Part shown: positions 1 through 11,445 of the stretch, piece by piece | How positions within the stretch are numbered: the stretch's first letter is position 1 | How the letters are laid out: each line of letters begins with the position of its first letter | Program-made: the position numbers and the translations under genes | Notes under the pieces: model-generated | What the model saw: only the letters and a program-made list of their open reading frames with translations | Told to the model about the DNA's origin: nothing | Databases searched by the model: none | Source: Kingdonia uniflora | Lineage: Eukaryota > Streptophyta > Magnoliopsida > Ranunculales > Circaeasteraceae | Direction: 5' to 3' | Assembly: GCA_014058105.1 (NCBI GenBank) | Contig: JACGCM010002657.1 | Span: forward strand, 992,001 to 1,056,000 | DNA length: 64,000 bases

Positions 1-485
1 TTTTAAGTGTAATCATATGTAAAGTGCTACAATAAATAAATATAAGTTTTTTTTTTAATTTAAGAAAAAGGATAAAAGTCAAATTGATCCTCTATAGTTA
101 CAAATGCCGTTTGAGACTGTTTTGATAATAAAAATTGAATAACTTTGAAAATTTTGTTATCTTTGAAAATAACGTCATGAATACTATAAGTATGAGAAAC
201 AAGAACAGAAAATAATAGCAGGAGCTTCTAGTTTTGTTTTTTATGTAAAGCTACAAAAATCTGATATCGTGTGAGTATGAGTCATCATTAGTTTGGGAAG
301 GTCAGAGAAAGTTATGGAAACAGGAGAGAAAAATAGAGTAAAATATAGGGGGAGGGGTAATAATAGAAAGATAGTTTTATTGAGAAGGCACAAGACGTCT
401 GACATGGATAGTGGAAAGTACGCCTCAGTTCCAAAACTGAGGATGGCTCGTGCGAGGCACAATAACTGCAAGCCATTAGAGAGAG
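1..485. other. AT-rich left edge without a gene
   Basis: No convincing coding region is visible. Short frames here have no recognisable domain. The stretch lies directly upstream of the plus-strand accessory gene of Tat-1, so it may hold its promoter and part of the 3' LTR of that minus-strand element, but no LTR end can be identified because the element runs off the window. Confidence 0.4.
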
Positions 486-840
486 AACGAATAAATAGTG
501 CTTCTTCCTCATCATTCAAACGCTTTCAACTTCTGAAAACTTGAAGAGACAGAGAGAGAAGTGCAAAAAAATTGCAGAGGATCTGGGAAAGGTTTATCTG
601 AGAGTGATTAATAGTCAAAGAGAGTTGCGGGGATTGAATCACGTAGTTGGCTATACAACAGTGTTGTGAGGGAAGGGCTTGGCGCTGCTTCGGATTCTAA
701 TTCTGACACATAAGGTTATTAGAGACATGCGCTCTGTATGTATGTATTTTTGTTTTCCAAATCGAAATCTATTTTAAACGAATCTCTAAAAAATCAAACG
801 TGGGAGGTATTTGTGTAGGATCAAACCTTTGCCAATACAG
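486..840 (+). promoter_or_regulatory. Candidate promoter and leader of Tat-1 accessory gene
   Basis: A TATA-like AATAAATAG at about 490 is followed by a CT-rich start region and an AG-rich leader. A candidate leader intron runs from GTATGTATG at 735 to a CAATACAG acceptor at 840, just before the ATG at 853. The arrangement looks like a normal plant 5' UTR reading antisense to the pol gene of the host element. The assignment is by eye; no transcript data are available. Confidence 0.35.
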
Positions 841-852
841 TCTAAAATTGAA

Positions 853-3161
853 ATGTCTGACAGTGTGGTCGAAGTAGGGTTTGAACAATTTCTTGGTTTT
901 CCTGGCAAATTGGTGACCTATCCTCCCTGTTCAGATACATTAAAAGAGTTTTGTAAAGCTAAGGCTGTTATAGGTGGGACATGGGATAACTACGTAGAAT
1001 ACACTGATAGGCTATTTATGGGGTGTACTATAGCGATGGGGGAAGAGTATTTTTATTTGTTGGCTGACTTGGAGGTGGAGAAACGAGATAGGGCTATAGA
1101 TGAATCAATCTTGCCAGAATATTTTGATGGGAGTGTTCAGAGTGACATTTCTGAGGGATTTTTTTGTTACATGTCTCAATTAGAGTTCGGGTTGTGTCTT
1201 CCCCTTACCAATTTGGTGAAAGGGATTATGAATAAAATTGGGGCATGTCCTGTTCAAATGAATGGGACCATGTGGAAGGAAATAAGTGCTTGCGACCATC
1301 TGAACGAAAAATGGGAGAATGATGGGAAAGTGTGGAAGATATCCCCTAAGGATGTACTGTAATTTTATAGGGTAAAGAATTATCATGCCACTGGTGGGGC
1401 ATACTTTTGTGTGAGCGCAACTCGGCCTCGCTTCTTTGATCTGAACTCAGTAGGTCTAGCCTAGAATGACAACGCAATTTGGACGAAGGGTAATTACCTT
1501 CCGAGAGATGATGAAGAACCTTTGGATCTTCTATTTAGAACTATAAAACAAAGAAAGTATAACAATGCATAGTGTATAATATTGATATGTTTAAACTGTA
1601 TGATCTTTTGTTGATAATAAAAATGTTGTGCATGGCAGGATCGAAGTCCCAGGTGGAGAGGAAAGATTCGTTCTTGGACAAAGTTGTTGCAGAAGAGGTT
1701 GAGCTCAAATTGGTGCTGAAGGACTTGGCCTTAGAAGAAAGAAACGGGTTGGAAGTAAGTCCAAAAGGTTTCAGAAATCTCAATCGGCCAGGCTAATGGT
1801 GGGTATTGATGATGGAAAGAAGAAAAGAACTGGTGGGGAAGGAGAATGAACTTTCCCAAGACCCCTAGAATAGACAGCTCGATTCAGCCGGAGTCTATTG
1901 CATCGAGCAAATTAGCTCGAATGATTCCTAAAAAATAGATGTTGAAGCATCCGTCGTCCTCTGGTAGCACTGGAAGTGGTAAGGTTGGTAGAAAAGAATA
2001 AAGGAGAAGGATTGAACCTTAGGGAATGTTGAGGGAGAAGGTCACTGAAGAGCGACCTGCTGCTGAGGACGATCTTAAAGAGGTTGAGGAAAAGGCCATG
2101 CTGGCGGCACTTCACAGGGAAAAGGACATGAACAAGATGGTAGGTCTCTTATGCTCAATTTTTGTAAAATATAGTTATGTACTGCATTTTGGGCTTATGC
2201 TGAGGTTGATTTGTACTTTGCAGGTTACTCGTTTGGTGAGGGGGATTTGGCTCGGAGTCGAAGAGGAGGAATCCTAGCTGCAGAAGGTAAAGATCGAGCC
2301 TGAAAATATGGTAGCTCGAGCGAAGGCTGATGCTCTCAAGGATGTAAAAAAACTAGAGGCCCTAATGGCTTCCTACGTCATGGCGATTGGCCATCTACAA
2401 GTAGAGGCGAGAGCGAACCTGAAGGAGATGGAGGCGGAGCGTGGAAGACTCGGGCGCCACCTTATATTGAAGGGGTATTCTGAGGATGAGGTGGATGCTA
2501 CTAAGGCAAACACCTATGTCAAGAAGGGAGATGACGAAGAGGTGGAAAATGTTGCGGTTGGAGATGTTGATGGGCTAGACGGTGTCTCCCGCCAGATGGT
2601 GTTGGACAACCAAAGGGATGGCACCGAGCTCCCGGAGGGGGACCATGAGAAGGTAGGGTAGAGAAATGACTTTGTATGAATATTTTGGAAGTGTTTGTAA
2701 TTTTATGGATTATGTGTATTGAATAGACTTCTGTAGGCTGAGCTATTGTTTTGTTAGCCCTTTTATATGCACTTAGAGAAATGAGTCTCAGAACAAAAGA
2801 TTCAGATACTGAGCTTGCTAGGGAAAGAGAGATTTCAATCTCCTTGCTATCTTCGCAAGCGGAGCTACAGGGAAGAGGCCTTTTGACTTGTATGCTATAT
2901 TGGCATAAAGCTACCAAGTAAATAATACAACATAGAACGTAAAGGCAGACCAAAAACTTGTTATCAGTTATAGGAAAATAACACTAAAATAGTGCATAGG
3001 AAAAATTAAAGTTTTAGACAAATTAGCATATAGAGAATATGTACCTTAGACCTTGAAATATATGTCATGGAGCATAAATCTGAGATCGTACTTCATCCTT
3101 TAAGTCTAGAAGTAGCTGCACACAATAGATGTTAGAAATCAGTTATCTTGTTAGAAATGGG

Positions 3162-3193
<32 letters not shown>

Positions 3194-4594
3194 GTTGATG
3201 GGGTGTTCTGAATCGAACTGCATATAATGTATCTATATTGTGCAGATCGAATTGGATTCAGCTCGCGCGCACAAAGATGGGGCACTCCAATGCAACCGAG
3301 AATTTGCAGGGTAGTTGAATAGGGCGAGGGAAGCAAATGAGGACAGAGAAGACCAACATGTAAAGATGTACTTCAAGTTTGTTGAGGCAACCCAGACTGC
3401 TGCTGACCTCACTCGTAAGATCGAGGAGCAAGATGCCGAAATTTATAATGGGCTAGAAGAGCTTGCGGAGATAAAATAATACCCAGCGAAGCTTCAAAGC
3501 CAGATTGACACAATGATGGTAAAGAGTAGGCATGCTGACATGGCTCAATACTATATTCAGTCGTTAGAAGGATCGGAGGGACAATTTTGAGCTAATTTTT
3601 AGAACTGCAAAAGCAAGATGGAGCGACTGAAACAAAAAATGATTGAAAAAGATAACAAGCCAAAGGTAGCTCGAGAGGAGCTATCGGCTTTGGAAGCTGC
3701 AGCCGAACACTTGCATACAGTCCTACTTGCCAAGGATATAGAGATTTGGACGATGCAAAAGAAGTGTGATGAGTTAAATGAGAGGGTGACATGATTTAAG
3801 ACCGAGTTGGTACAAGCCAATGCTCATGTCAGGAACGCCGAGGCTGGAGAACGCTCGAGGAGTAGAAATGATATTAAGGTTCCTCTAGTCCAAGGGGATG
3901 TAGTTAGCCTGTCAGGTCCAATTAGGGAGCTGGAAGGTGACGTAGCTCAAATTCAAGCATAAAGGGAATACAAACTTAAGGTTGTGCCAACATAAGTTAG
4001 ATGTTGCTCTTGTCAGGCAAAAAGTTTTGGAAGGGGAAATTAGGAAGAAGGAGATTCTGATGAAGAAGAAAGATGACCTGTTAAAAGATACTTTGGCCAA
4101 GGAAGAGTTGAATGCCAAAATCGAGAGACTTTGTACTTGGGTGGTGAACTTAGAGGCCATTAATCAGGCTGAGTCAGCTAAAGCTATTAAAAATTAAAAT
4201 AAAGTATAGCCATTGATGCTCTGACAGAAAGGGAAATGGAAAATCAGAAGAGACTGTATGCGATTTTGGAGTCACACCTAGAGAAGGTGAGGTCTCATGC
4301 ATCACGCTCAGACCTGTTAAATTCAACATTTGCTTATTTTGTAGAAGAAGTAAAAGGACTTGAGCTAGAATGAGATACCTTGTTTAAGAGTCTGTCAGAC
4401 AAGGGTTGTAGTTGTAGAGTTGATATAGATCGAGGAAACTGTATGGCCTTCATGGAAACAAATTTTGGCCCTCCACCTGCTGATCTGATAGAGAGGGGTA
4501 GGGTTGCTGTAACCCACGAATTGAAGTCTGATCGACCTCCTGCTGTAGGGGAAAGCACGGCTGACATCCCAATAGCAGAAAAGAATTCCTTATA
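853..4594 (+). pseudogene. Tat-1 antisense accessory gene, Transposase_28-like plus coiled coil
   Basis: This is the extra gene that Tat-lineage Ty3/gypsy elements often carry downstream of pol, in the opposite direction. The ATG at 853 opens an N-terminal block with a segment like the plant 'putative gypsy type transposon' domain (PF04195): FGLCLPLTNLVKGIMNKIG at about 1184-1240. A motif NDNAIWTKGNY follows at 1467-1499. The rest is long, charged and heptad-like, predicting coiled coil (2030-2650, 3250-4200), ending in a short tail at 4594. Candidate introns with GT-AG ends are 1557-1638, 2140-2223 and 2653-3245. Several internal stops and frame changes (for example after codon PKDVL at 1360) show it is decayed. 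Function of the family is unknown; despite the Pfam name there is no evidence for transposase activity. It ends about 155 bases from the converging integrase tail. Confidence 0.6.
3162..3194. repeat. Microsatellite (AT)n-(GTAT)n
   Basis: About ten AT units run straight into three GTAT units. It lies inside the candidate third intron of the Tat-1 accessory gene and is expected to vary in length. Confidence 0.9.
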
Positions 4595-4749
4595 GTGGTT
4601 GTAAATGCAACCTAAAAATAAATAGTATCTGTCGCAGACATAGCGAGATAGATGAAAGCTAATATGACCTTTGATTTATCTTATGCCTGGTAGGGTCTTT
4701 GATATAAAATAAGTTTTTACATTTGCTTTAATCGCAGAGATGGGTTGAG

Positions 4750-5400
4750 TCAGTCAAACCAAGTATTCCTAGGATTTGAAATGGGGATTCCCTCTTCTGT
4801 CATGAGATAATATAATCCCAAACCTAAGAGACCTGTAATAATGAATGGATCCTTCCAATTGTTGGTAAATTTTCTAATGTGAGGCTCTTTGCGATATTGA
4901 GGAATCTCTTTGAGGACAAGATCATCGATTTGGAAGGTACAGTTTTTGACTCGGTTGTTGTACGATCTGGCTAGCATATGATGATATCGACCTAGGTTAG
5001 CGATGGTGCGTTTCCTAGTTTCATCGATCATATTGAGGTTGCAAGCAAATTTGAACTTATTTTCCTCGTTAATCAGCTCATAATCTTGAACTGGATAATG
5101 GTATTCAGAAGGAATGACGGCCTCAGTGCCATAGGCAAGGAGGAATAGGGTGCATCCTATTGACTGTTGGGGAGTGGTACGATATGCCCATAGGACATGA
5201 GGCAGCTCTTGAATCCAATTCCCTTTTTCTGTGAGTGAAGCCATTTTTTGAGTCCATCCATGATGGTTTTGTTGGTGATTTCAGCTTAGCCATTGCCTTG
5301 AGGATAGTAAGAATTAGATGGTGAGTGGATGATATTGTGTTAGTTGAGGAAGGTTATAATTTTTTCTCCAACAAATTGGGATAGTGACATCAAGAAGTTG
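4750..5400 (-). pseudogene. Tat-1 integrase, C-terminal part
   Basis: This is the end of a Ty3/gypsy pol on the minus strand. Reading from 5400 leftward it shows QFVGEKIITFLN, then SNSYYPQGNG (the region of the catalytic Glu, here followed by a stop in place of the expected Q or K), LPHVLWAYRTTPQQS, a TEAVIPSEYHYP block, and a C-terminal DNA-binding-type domain (FQIDDLVLKE, NWKDPFIITG). The Tat/Retand lineage is indicated by LWAYRTTP and FGTEAVIP-type motifs. The stop is at 4750. The front half of integrase and all of RT are missing; the frame meets foreign sequence at about 5390-5430, where the Tat-2 accessory gene starts. It is a relic, not a working gene. Confidence 0.8.
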
Positions 5401-5430
5401 CACATCGCAATAGATGTTCCTTTTGTTATA

Positions 5431-7330
5431 ATGGTACATGGTGTTAATTCGGTTAAGCGAAGTCAGAGAAGGACTCAGGTAGTTGGGGAGAGTGGCGAGG
5501 AGGAGGAAGAGGAGGTAAAGATGGAAGCTGGCCAGTCAAGGGATAAGAACGGGGACAAAGAGAAAGAAGATGTGGAAGACGAGGAGGATAAAAGTGAGAA
5601 AGGTGATGAAGAAACGGAAGATGATTACCCTGTTTTAAGAGAAGACTTGTCGTATAAGCGAGCAAGGCTGGGTCGATTCATGGTGAAGCACAATCATATT
5701 AGGAAGGGGATTTACATGATTCTTTGTGAGCCAACAATACCATCGAGGATGTACCCCACGAAAGGATAATGGCTTTTTGGGAGCAGATTCAGTTGCGAAT
5801 GCGGCTACCCCTTTTACACCTGGTAAAGGAGGTATTAAATTTTTGGAATGTGGCACTATGCCAAATGAATGGAAATTTCTATGAGATGATGAGGGTCAGA
5901 AAGGGTTTGAACAATAAGTTGCTGGGTAAAGGTAGGCCTATTGTAGAATGGCGGTATGTCATGGCATTCTACTCGAGGAAAGCGAATCTGAAGATGGGAA
6001 CGTGCCACATATAGTACCATCCTAAAAAACCCTGGCTGTTCAACAATTGCTCGACTGGCCGTAGGTGGGATAAGGATTTGGCTGTGGTGAATGGTAATTT
6101 CGAATATGCCAATGGTGATAAGTGTTTGTTCGAGTACTTGTGAATACTTTATGCTTCGACCGTGTTCTGATTCTGAATGTGTGTATGTTACAGGTCATGT
6201 AATTAGAGCGCCAGACAACACTCTACATTATCTAGATGACCTGATCAATGAGAGCGATGAGCGAATATATAAAGTCTTTAAATGGTTGAAGGTTTCGCGG
6301 AAGAGGAGGAAGAATACTAATACGCTACTTAAAGGACCTTCGAGTTCGGCTGGTCCATCGAAGAAAAAGAAAAGGACTGTTGTTCCCGAAGTTACAGGAG
6401 ACATGGATTACAACACTTTGATGTTGCTGAAGACAAATTTTGTACCCAGGTCACGACGTAAGAATGCGAGTGCAGGGGAATCGTCTAACAAACTAGGCCA
6501 TGTTCAACCCCCCCCCCCCCCCCCCCCCCGCAGGTGAATTGGGTAGCTTAGAAAGAGAAGGGTAAGGTGGTGGGAGAAGGTTCAAATTCTCAGGCAACTA
6601 GGCTTCGCCAAGAGAACGCATGAACAGATAGAGTAGGTGCCTATCGAGTTTGAAAATGCGCGAGTTACGGCGGAGCAGGAAGATACTGCTCAGGTTGCGA
6701 CCAAGTCGATGCTGACTTTGTTTGCGACGAATCTGGATGAGGCAAGGCGTCGGGCAGAAATGGTGCTGCGGCAGGTAACTCTCGATGCTTACCCAAAAGG
6801 AAAGCTTGGTTGATATTGTTACTGACTGCTCATAATGGCTTATGTTCTTTGTTGTGTAGATGTTGGTCTGGTTGTATTCCTTTAGGAAGGCCCAGAAGGG
6901 GTCTAATGCAAGAACCTTCGAAGGGGACGATTATATCCTTAACCGCCCAAATATCAGAATTAAAGTGCCAGATGTTTTTAGGCCCGAGTTGACATGGTGA
7001 GGGAAAACCTGGCCATTTTTGAACGGTGTGATGTGAAGGTGGTTGATCTAGAAGAGAAGCTGAAAGAAAACTATGCTCGATTTTAACTCGACTTCGACTT
7101 GGAATGTCGTGTGACATAGTCCTTGAAGCAATTCATAGATGAGTTAGGCTATAATTTGGAGACATTCGAGCTCTACCCTTCGAAGGAGCTTCTTAACCCG
7201 GGTGCCAAAGGCTTAGTATAAATGGTAGGGGTGGAAGTGAATATTGTGGTTGGAGATGCATCGAATGCAGAGTACAATGTTATTGCACCTGATGCTGGTC
7301 ATAACCCACTTGGTACTGTGGCTACTAGCT
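5431..7330 (+). pseudogene. Tat-2 antisense accessory gene
   Basis: This is the second copy of the antisense accessory gene type. The ATG at 5431 starts a very acidic stretch (5485-5630, runs of Glu and Asp), followed by YKRARLGRFMVKHNHIRKG and, after a frame change near 5770, LRMRLPLLHLVKEVLNFWNV (5795-5855), matching the Transposase_28-like segment of the Tat-1 and Tat-3 copies. The motif VVNGNFEYANGD sits at 6084-6120. Candidate introns are 6115-6193 and 6775-6859. A lysine-rich, possibly nuclear-targeting stretch (PSKKKKRT) lies at 6355-6380, and a run of 22 C would encode polyproline at 6508-6529. The end (6600-7330) is charged and coiled-coil-like. Several stops and shifts make it a pseudogene. 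No promoter is visible because its 5' flank is fused to the Tat-1 integrase. Confidence 0.55.
6508..6529. repeat. Homopolymer of 22 C
   Basis: An uninterrupted run of 22 C lies in the accessory gene, where it would encode polyproline followed by Arg-Arg. Its length may be uncertain because such runs are prone to slippage and sequencing error. Confidence 0.9.
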
Positions 7331-7564
7331 AGGAGGAGTAAAGTAATCATTTTATTTAAGGAGTTGTTAAAGTATGTTGTTTGGTTTTGAAATTGGTCAT
7401 ATTTGGGTTAAGCTTCTTCTATAAGCTAGAAATTTTTTATTTGAACTTGTTTCTGCTGTTGAAACCGAATACTCTTTGAATGCGGTGGTTTATCTAAAAT
7501 GGAGTAATTAAAGAGTAACTGACGCATTGAACTGGTTGAGAGATTGGGAGAAGTATTGGAAATT
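7331..7564. other. Spacer between accessory gene and repeat array
   Basis: AT-rich sequence with no coding signal. It separates the 3' end of the Tat-2 accessory gene from the tandem repeats and probably contains the 3' UTR of that gene. Confidence 0.4.
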
Positions 7565-8325
7565 GTGAGGTCACCCCCGAATATTAAGTCGAAGGGTTGA
7601 GTTGAGACTCAAGTTTGGTCGACTGAAGGGTATTAAGCTTTGAGGTCACCCCCGGGTATTTCTATGCGCAAGTTTTATCCTAAAAGAAACCAGATGCGGT
7701 CGGCTCTGAGGTCACCCCCACGTGTTTAGCCATTCGACTATTCATGTTACTTTGGTTTGACCAAATTAGGAACTTTGAGGTCATCCCCAAGTATCAGTCA
7801 GATCAAAGGGTTGACTTGATACTTTGGTTTGACCAACTCTAGAAGTTCTTTGAGGTTCGAGGTTACCCCTAAGTATTTCTATCCGTGGATTTGATAATAA
7901 GCAAAGCCAGATGTGGTCAACTCTGAGGTCACCCCCAAGTGCTTAGCCTTTTGACTATTCATACCACTTAGGTTTGCCCGAATTAGGAACTTTGAGAAGC
8001 TTCTTGGTCGCTCCCAAGTATCATTCAGGATTAAGGGTTGATTTGATAGTTAGGTTTGACCAACTCAAAAAGTTCATTAAGTTTCGAGGTCGCCCCTTGG
8101 GATTTCTATTTGTGGTTTTGATCCCAAATGAAACCAGACATGGTCGGCTCTGAGGTCGCCCCCAAGTGTTTAGCCTTTTGACTATTCATGCACTTAGGTT
8201 TGCCTAAATCAGAAACTTTGAGGAACTTCGAGGTCGCCCCCAAGTATTAGTCGGGTCAATGTGTTGACTTGATACTTTTGTTTGACCAACTCAAGAAGTT
8301 TATTGAGGTGTTATTAGATAAATTA
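7565..8325. repeat. Tandem array of three-part repeats in Tat-2
   Basis: About three diverged copies of a 216-230-bp unit. Each unit has three submodules of roughly 65-80 bp that all begin with GAGGTCRCCCCC: module A (GTATTTCTAT, then AAACCAGA) at 7641, 7857 and 8087; module B (GTGTTTAGCC, then GACTATTCAT) at 7709, 7923 and 8149; module C (AAGTATCAGTC, GGGTTGACTTGATA, TTTGACCAACTC) at 7774, 8003 and 8227. A partial module C-like copy precedes at 7569. The array lies between the convergent accessory gene and pol ends, where Tat/Ogre elements are known to carry variable tandem repeats. Module C is rich in TTGAC W-box cores. Confidence 0.85.
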
Positions 8326-8454
8326 AAGAACTAAAAGTCGTAAATAAAGCCTTTTATTAATTAAAGATACTTCGGTTACGAATGTGGTAAGTGTCTGGAG
8401 CCTCTGTCTGTTGTAGGAGAGTAACTGCATCTTGTTCCAGGGATTGGGTAGGGG
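8326..8454. other. Short spacer beyond the pol 3' end
   Basis: An AT-rich stretch between the repeat array and the end of the Tat-2 integrase, without a recognisable feature. Confidence 0.4.
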
Positions 8455-9560
8455 TTGTTGAGCTTGGTTATGAAGTATTAAAATCCTTTGTATGTTTTAT
8501 CATAAATGGCATACGATCATTCTCTTAACTCGGCTAGTTTGCCAGTATTTCAATGTTTTAAGGAAGGTGTGACCCTTCGGAAGACCAAATCACCGATGGC
8601 AAAGTTTTGAGGTCAAACCCTTTTGTGGTATGATTTCTCTAGAGAGAGTTGATAACACCCAAGATTAACTAAGGCTCATTCTTGAGTTTCGTTAATCCAT
8701 AACATGTTGCTGGCGAGTTCAAATTCGTTGTCCTCATTTGGGAGATCGGGGTCGCGGGTTGGGACCAAAAACTTAGTTGGTAAGAGTGCTTCGGTGCCGT
8801 AGGCCAATAAAAATGGAGTGCAACCTGTCACTTTTCTTAGAGTTGTATTATAGACTCAGAGTAAGTACTGTAACTCTTGAACCTATCTACCCTTCTTGTC
8901 ATTGACATATTTTTTAAGACCATCGACTATAGTTTTATTGATGGCTTTGACCTGGCCATTACCTTATTGGTAATAAGGCATATAGGGGGAGAGGATGACC
9001 TTATCTTTTTTGAGGAATATTCAAACCTTTTTGCCTGCGAACTGTGGTCCGTTGTCACATCAGATCATGTTGGGGTAACCAAAACATGTAATAATGTTTT
9101 TCCAAAGGAATTTAATAACTTCTTCTCTGGTTTGGCATAGTGGAATGGCTTTGACCCATTTTGTAAAGTAGTCTATGGCCACGAGGGCGTATTCTCATTT
9201 ACCTGAAGCTCTTGGGAAGGGGCCTACCAGGTCAATGGCCCATTGTTAAAAAGACCATGAAATGTGGTTATAGTAGAGATCTTGTGAAGACTTTTGATAT
9301 CATGGGTGTGACGCTAGCATTTGTCACATTGTTTTGAGTATTCTTCAGTCTATTTCTTCATATTCGGCCAAAATAGGCCTTGTGATATCACGCAGAGCGC
9401 CATAGATTTGCCTGCGGTATGGGATTTGTAATCTGCTTCATGCAACCCTGAAATGATGGTGGTAGCTTCTTTTTTAGATATACATTTGAGGTGTACTATG
9501 TTTGGTGATTTTTCTTGTAAAATGCCTTTGAGAATGGTATACCTTTGCAATTTTCCAATA
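8455..9560 (-). pseudogene. Tat-2 integrase, degenerate
   Basis: Minus-strand integrase of a Tat-lineage element. From right to left: the zinc-binding region (HEADYKSHTAGKSMAL, then GLFWPNMKK) at about 9352-9445, the catalytic core with heavy decay (9000-9330), and a C-terminal domain with FELASNMLWINETQE and a FAIGDLVFRRV block near 8580-8730. Many stops and frame changes are present, so no enzyme can be made. It follows RNase H in the order RT-RNaseH-INT that defines Ty3/gypsy elements. Confidence 0.75.
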
Positions 9561-9689
9561 ATGAACGCTTTGCCTTCGGGATTACCAGGAGTGTGGAACT
9601 GTTGAAATACACGAGGAAAGGCGTACGCCAGTCCTTGGGATCGAGACTCTCGCCCCCAGTATTGATGGTATTAACTTCCATCTGGTCGA

Positions 9690-10265
9690 TACTTGGGCGT
9701 TCGAGTACTTTGATACTGAGCTTTCGAGGTTTGGACTAGCCTAGTATTGTTGCAATGTAGGCAAAAGCATCGACGTGTCTGTTCTCGTCTCTAAGGTAAT
9801 GTGTGATCAAAAATTTCTTGGGGAAACAATCCTTGCATTGGTGAATAAGTCTTGCATACTTTGCCATTTGACCATTTGCCTAGGTTTTGTCGGGGTAATG
9901 TATTTGGATCAACTGTGAGTCAGCAAAAGTAACATGTCCAAGAACGCCCAACTCAAGGGCCATATCGAGACCGTGCATCAAAGCTTCGTATTCGCCTTCA
10001 TTATTGGTATACTCGAAGTTAAGTTTGATAGCTTTCTTAAGTCAATCGTTTGACGGTGTGACTAGTACGATTCCTATTCTAGAACCATTCAGGCCTGCTG
10101 ACCCATCTATAAATAGTCGTCAGCCTGTATTGGGATTCCAGGGGTCATTTTGTTCAGGCTGATCTTTGTGGAGCTCGTCTTCGTACTAGTCCCATTCTGT
10201 GTCTTCGACTGGGAAGTCGACTAAAAAGTTGGCGATGGCTTGTCATTTCTAGGATGTCTATTTCT
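9690..10265 (-). pseudogene. Tat-2 RNase H region, degenerate
   Basis: Minus-strand relic between RT and integrase. The clearest part reads YTNNEGEYEALMHGLDMALELG (split here: YTNNEGEYEA and LMHGLDMALELG) near 9950-10020, the motif around the catalytic Glu of the plant-specific RNase H of Tat elements. The preceding DGSAGLNGSRIGIV-type segment lies at about 10070-10110. Stops interrupt the frame. It would have degraded the RNA strand of the RNA-DNA hybrid. Confidence 0.7.
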
Positions 10266-10269
10266 CAAA

Positions 10270-11445
10270 AGTGATGTTATGCTCGTTGAGGAAGACAGAC
10301 CATTGTTGTACTTATCTAGATTTATCTTTTTAGGTTAAGACTTCGCGTATCGGGTAAATCGTGATCACCCATATGCAATGTGCTTGGATATATGGTTTTA
10401 ACTTTCTGGAAGTGTAGACGTAAGGAGAAGTATTTTAAGTTTAGAGTATCTGGTTTCGACTGGGATCAGTATTATAGTGATGAAGTATACTGGTTTTTAA
10501 ATGCCTTCATCTCTTCAAATAAGAACCAAACTAGTAGACTCGTCGGTAACTGCGAGATAGAGGGAAAGTACTTTCCCCTCGACAGGAATACATATTATTG
10601 GTGGTTGGCCGAGGTAAGTCTTGAGCTCATGGAAAGCTTGCTCGCATTCGGGTGTCCAATTAATATTGGGGTTTTTCTTTATGGTTTTGCGTGCACTTTG
10701 GCCACGCGAGAGGGAGAATAACCAGGCACATCGGTCAGAGGATTTTGAAATGAATCAATTAAGGGTGACTATTTTACCTATAACTTTGTGTATGTCTTTC
10801 TTTATTCAGGGAGAGGGCATATCAATGAGGGATCAAATTTGGGTACGGTCGATCTCAATTCTTCATTCCCTAATGAGGTGGCCGAGTAATTTTCTAGAAG
10901 ATACGCTGAACTGGCATTTATCAGGGTTTAATTTGATTTGGTATGATTGAAAGATTAAAAAAACTTTGGTCAAGTTTTGTATATGGGCATTTTTGTGGAG
11001 GCTGTTGCATACCATGTCATTGAGATAGACTTCAACTGACTTGCCAAGCAAAGGTTTGAACATAGTCATAACAAGGCGCTGATAAGCTGCACCCACAATT
11101 TTTACCCCGACCTTGTTCGGTAACGAATGAGCTTTTAATTTGACCTTCAAGGAGGAAGGGTACTTGATTGTAGCCCAAGGCAGCATCGATCATTAAAAGA
11201 CGTTCATGTTCAGCTATTACATCATGGAATACAAAATTAATAGGGAGTTGAAAACTACCCATCGAGGTGTGTTGGTTAAGATAAGTAAACTCAATGCAAA
11301 TTCTGATATTCTCATTATTCTTGGGTACGGCCACGATGTTTGAGATCCACTTTGTATACTTGACTTCCCAAATAAAACTCATGGCTAGAAGCTTGTCAAC
11401 TTCGAGGTTAACTGCTTCACGGATCCTCGAGGATAAGATGGGTAC
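10270..11445 (-). pseudogene. Tat-2 reverse transcriptase, degenerate
   Basis: Minus-strand RT. From the right: RIREAVNLEVDKLLAMSFI (11360-11420), KYTKWISNIVAVPKNN, the IDAALGYNQVP block around the first catalytic Asp, then AAYQRLVMTMF and VEVYLNDMVC near 11000-11035. The usual Y-x-D-D box is Y-L-N-D, so the first catalytic Asp of the pair is Asn. LNPDKCQFSVSS and LLGHLIRE follow. The region beyond 10860 is fragmented. The N-terminal side stops abruptly at about 11440, where the sequence turns into LTR X1, so gag and protease of this element are missing. Confidence 0.8.

Noticed and set aside
853..4594. Accessory gene as a DNA transposon transposase
   Set aside because: The Pfam name Transposase_28 is misleading; no catalytic DDE triad or terminal inverted repeats are seen, and the gene sits in a Ty3/gypsy element.
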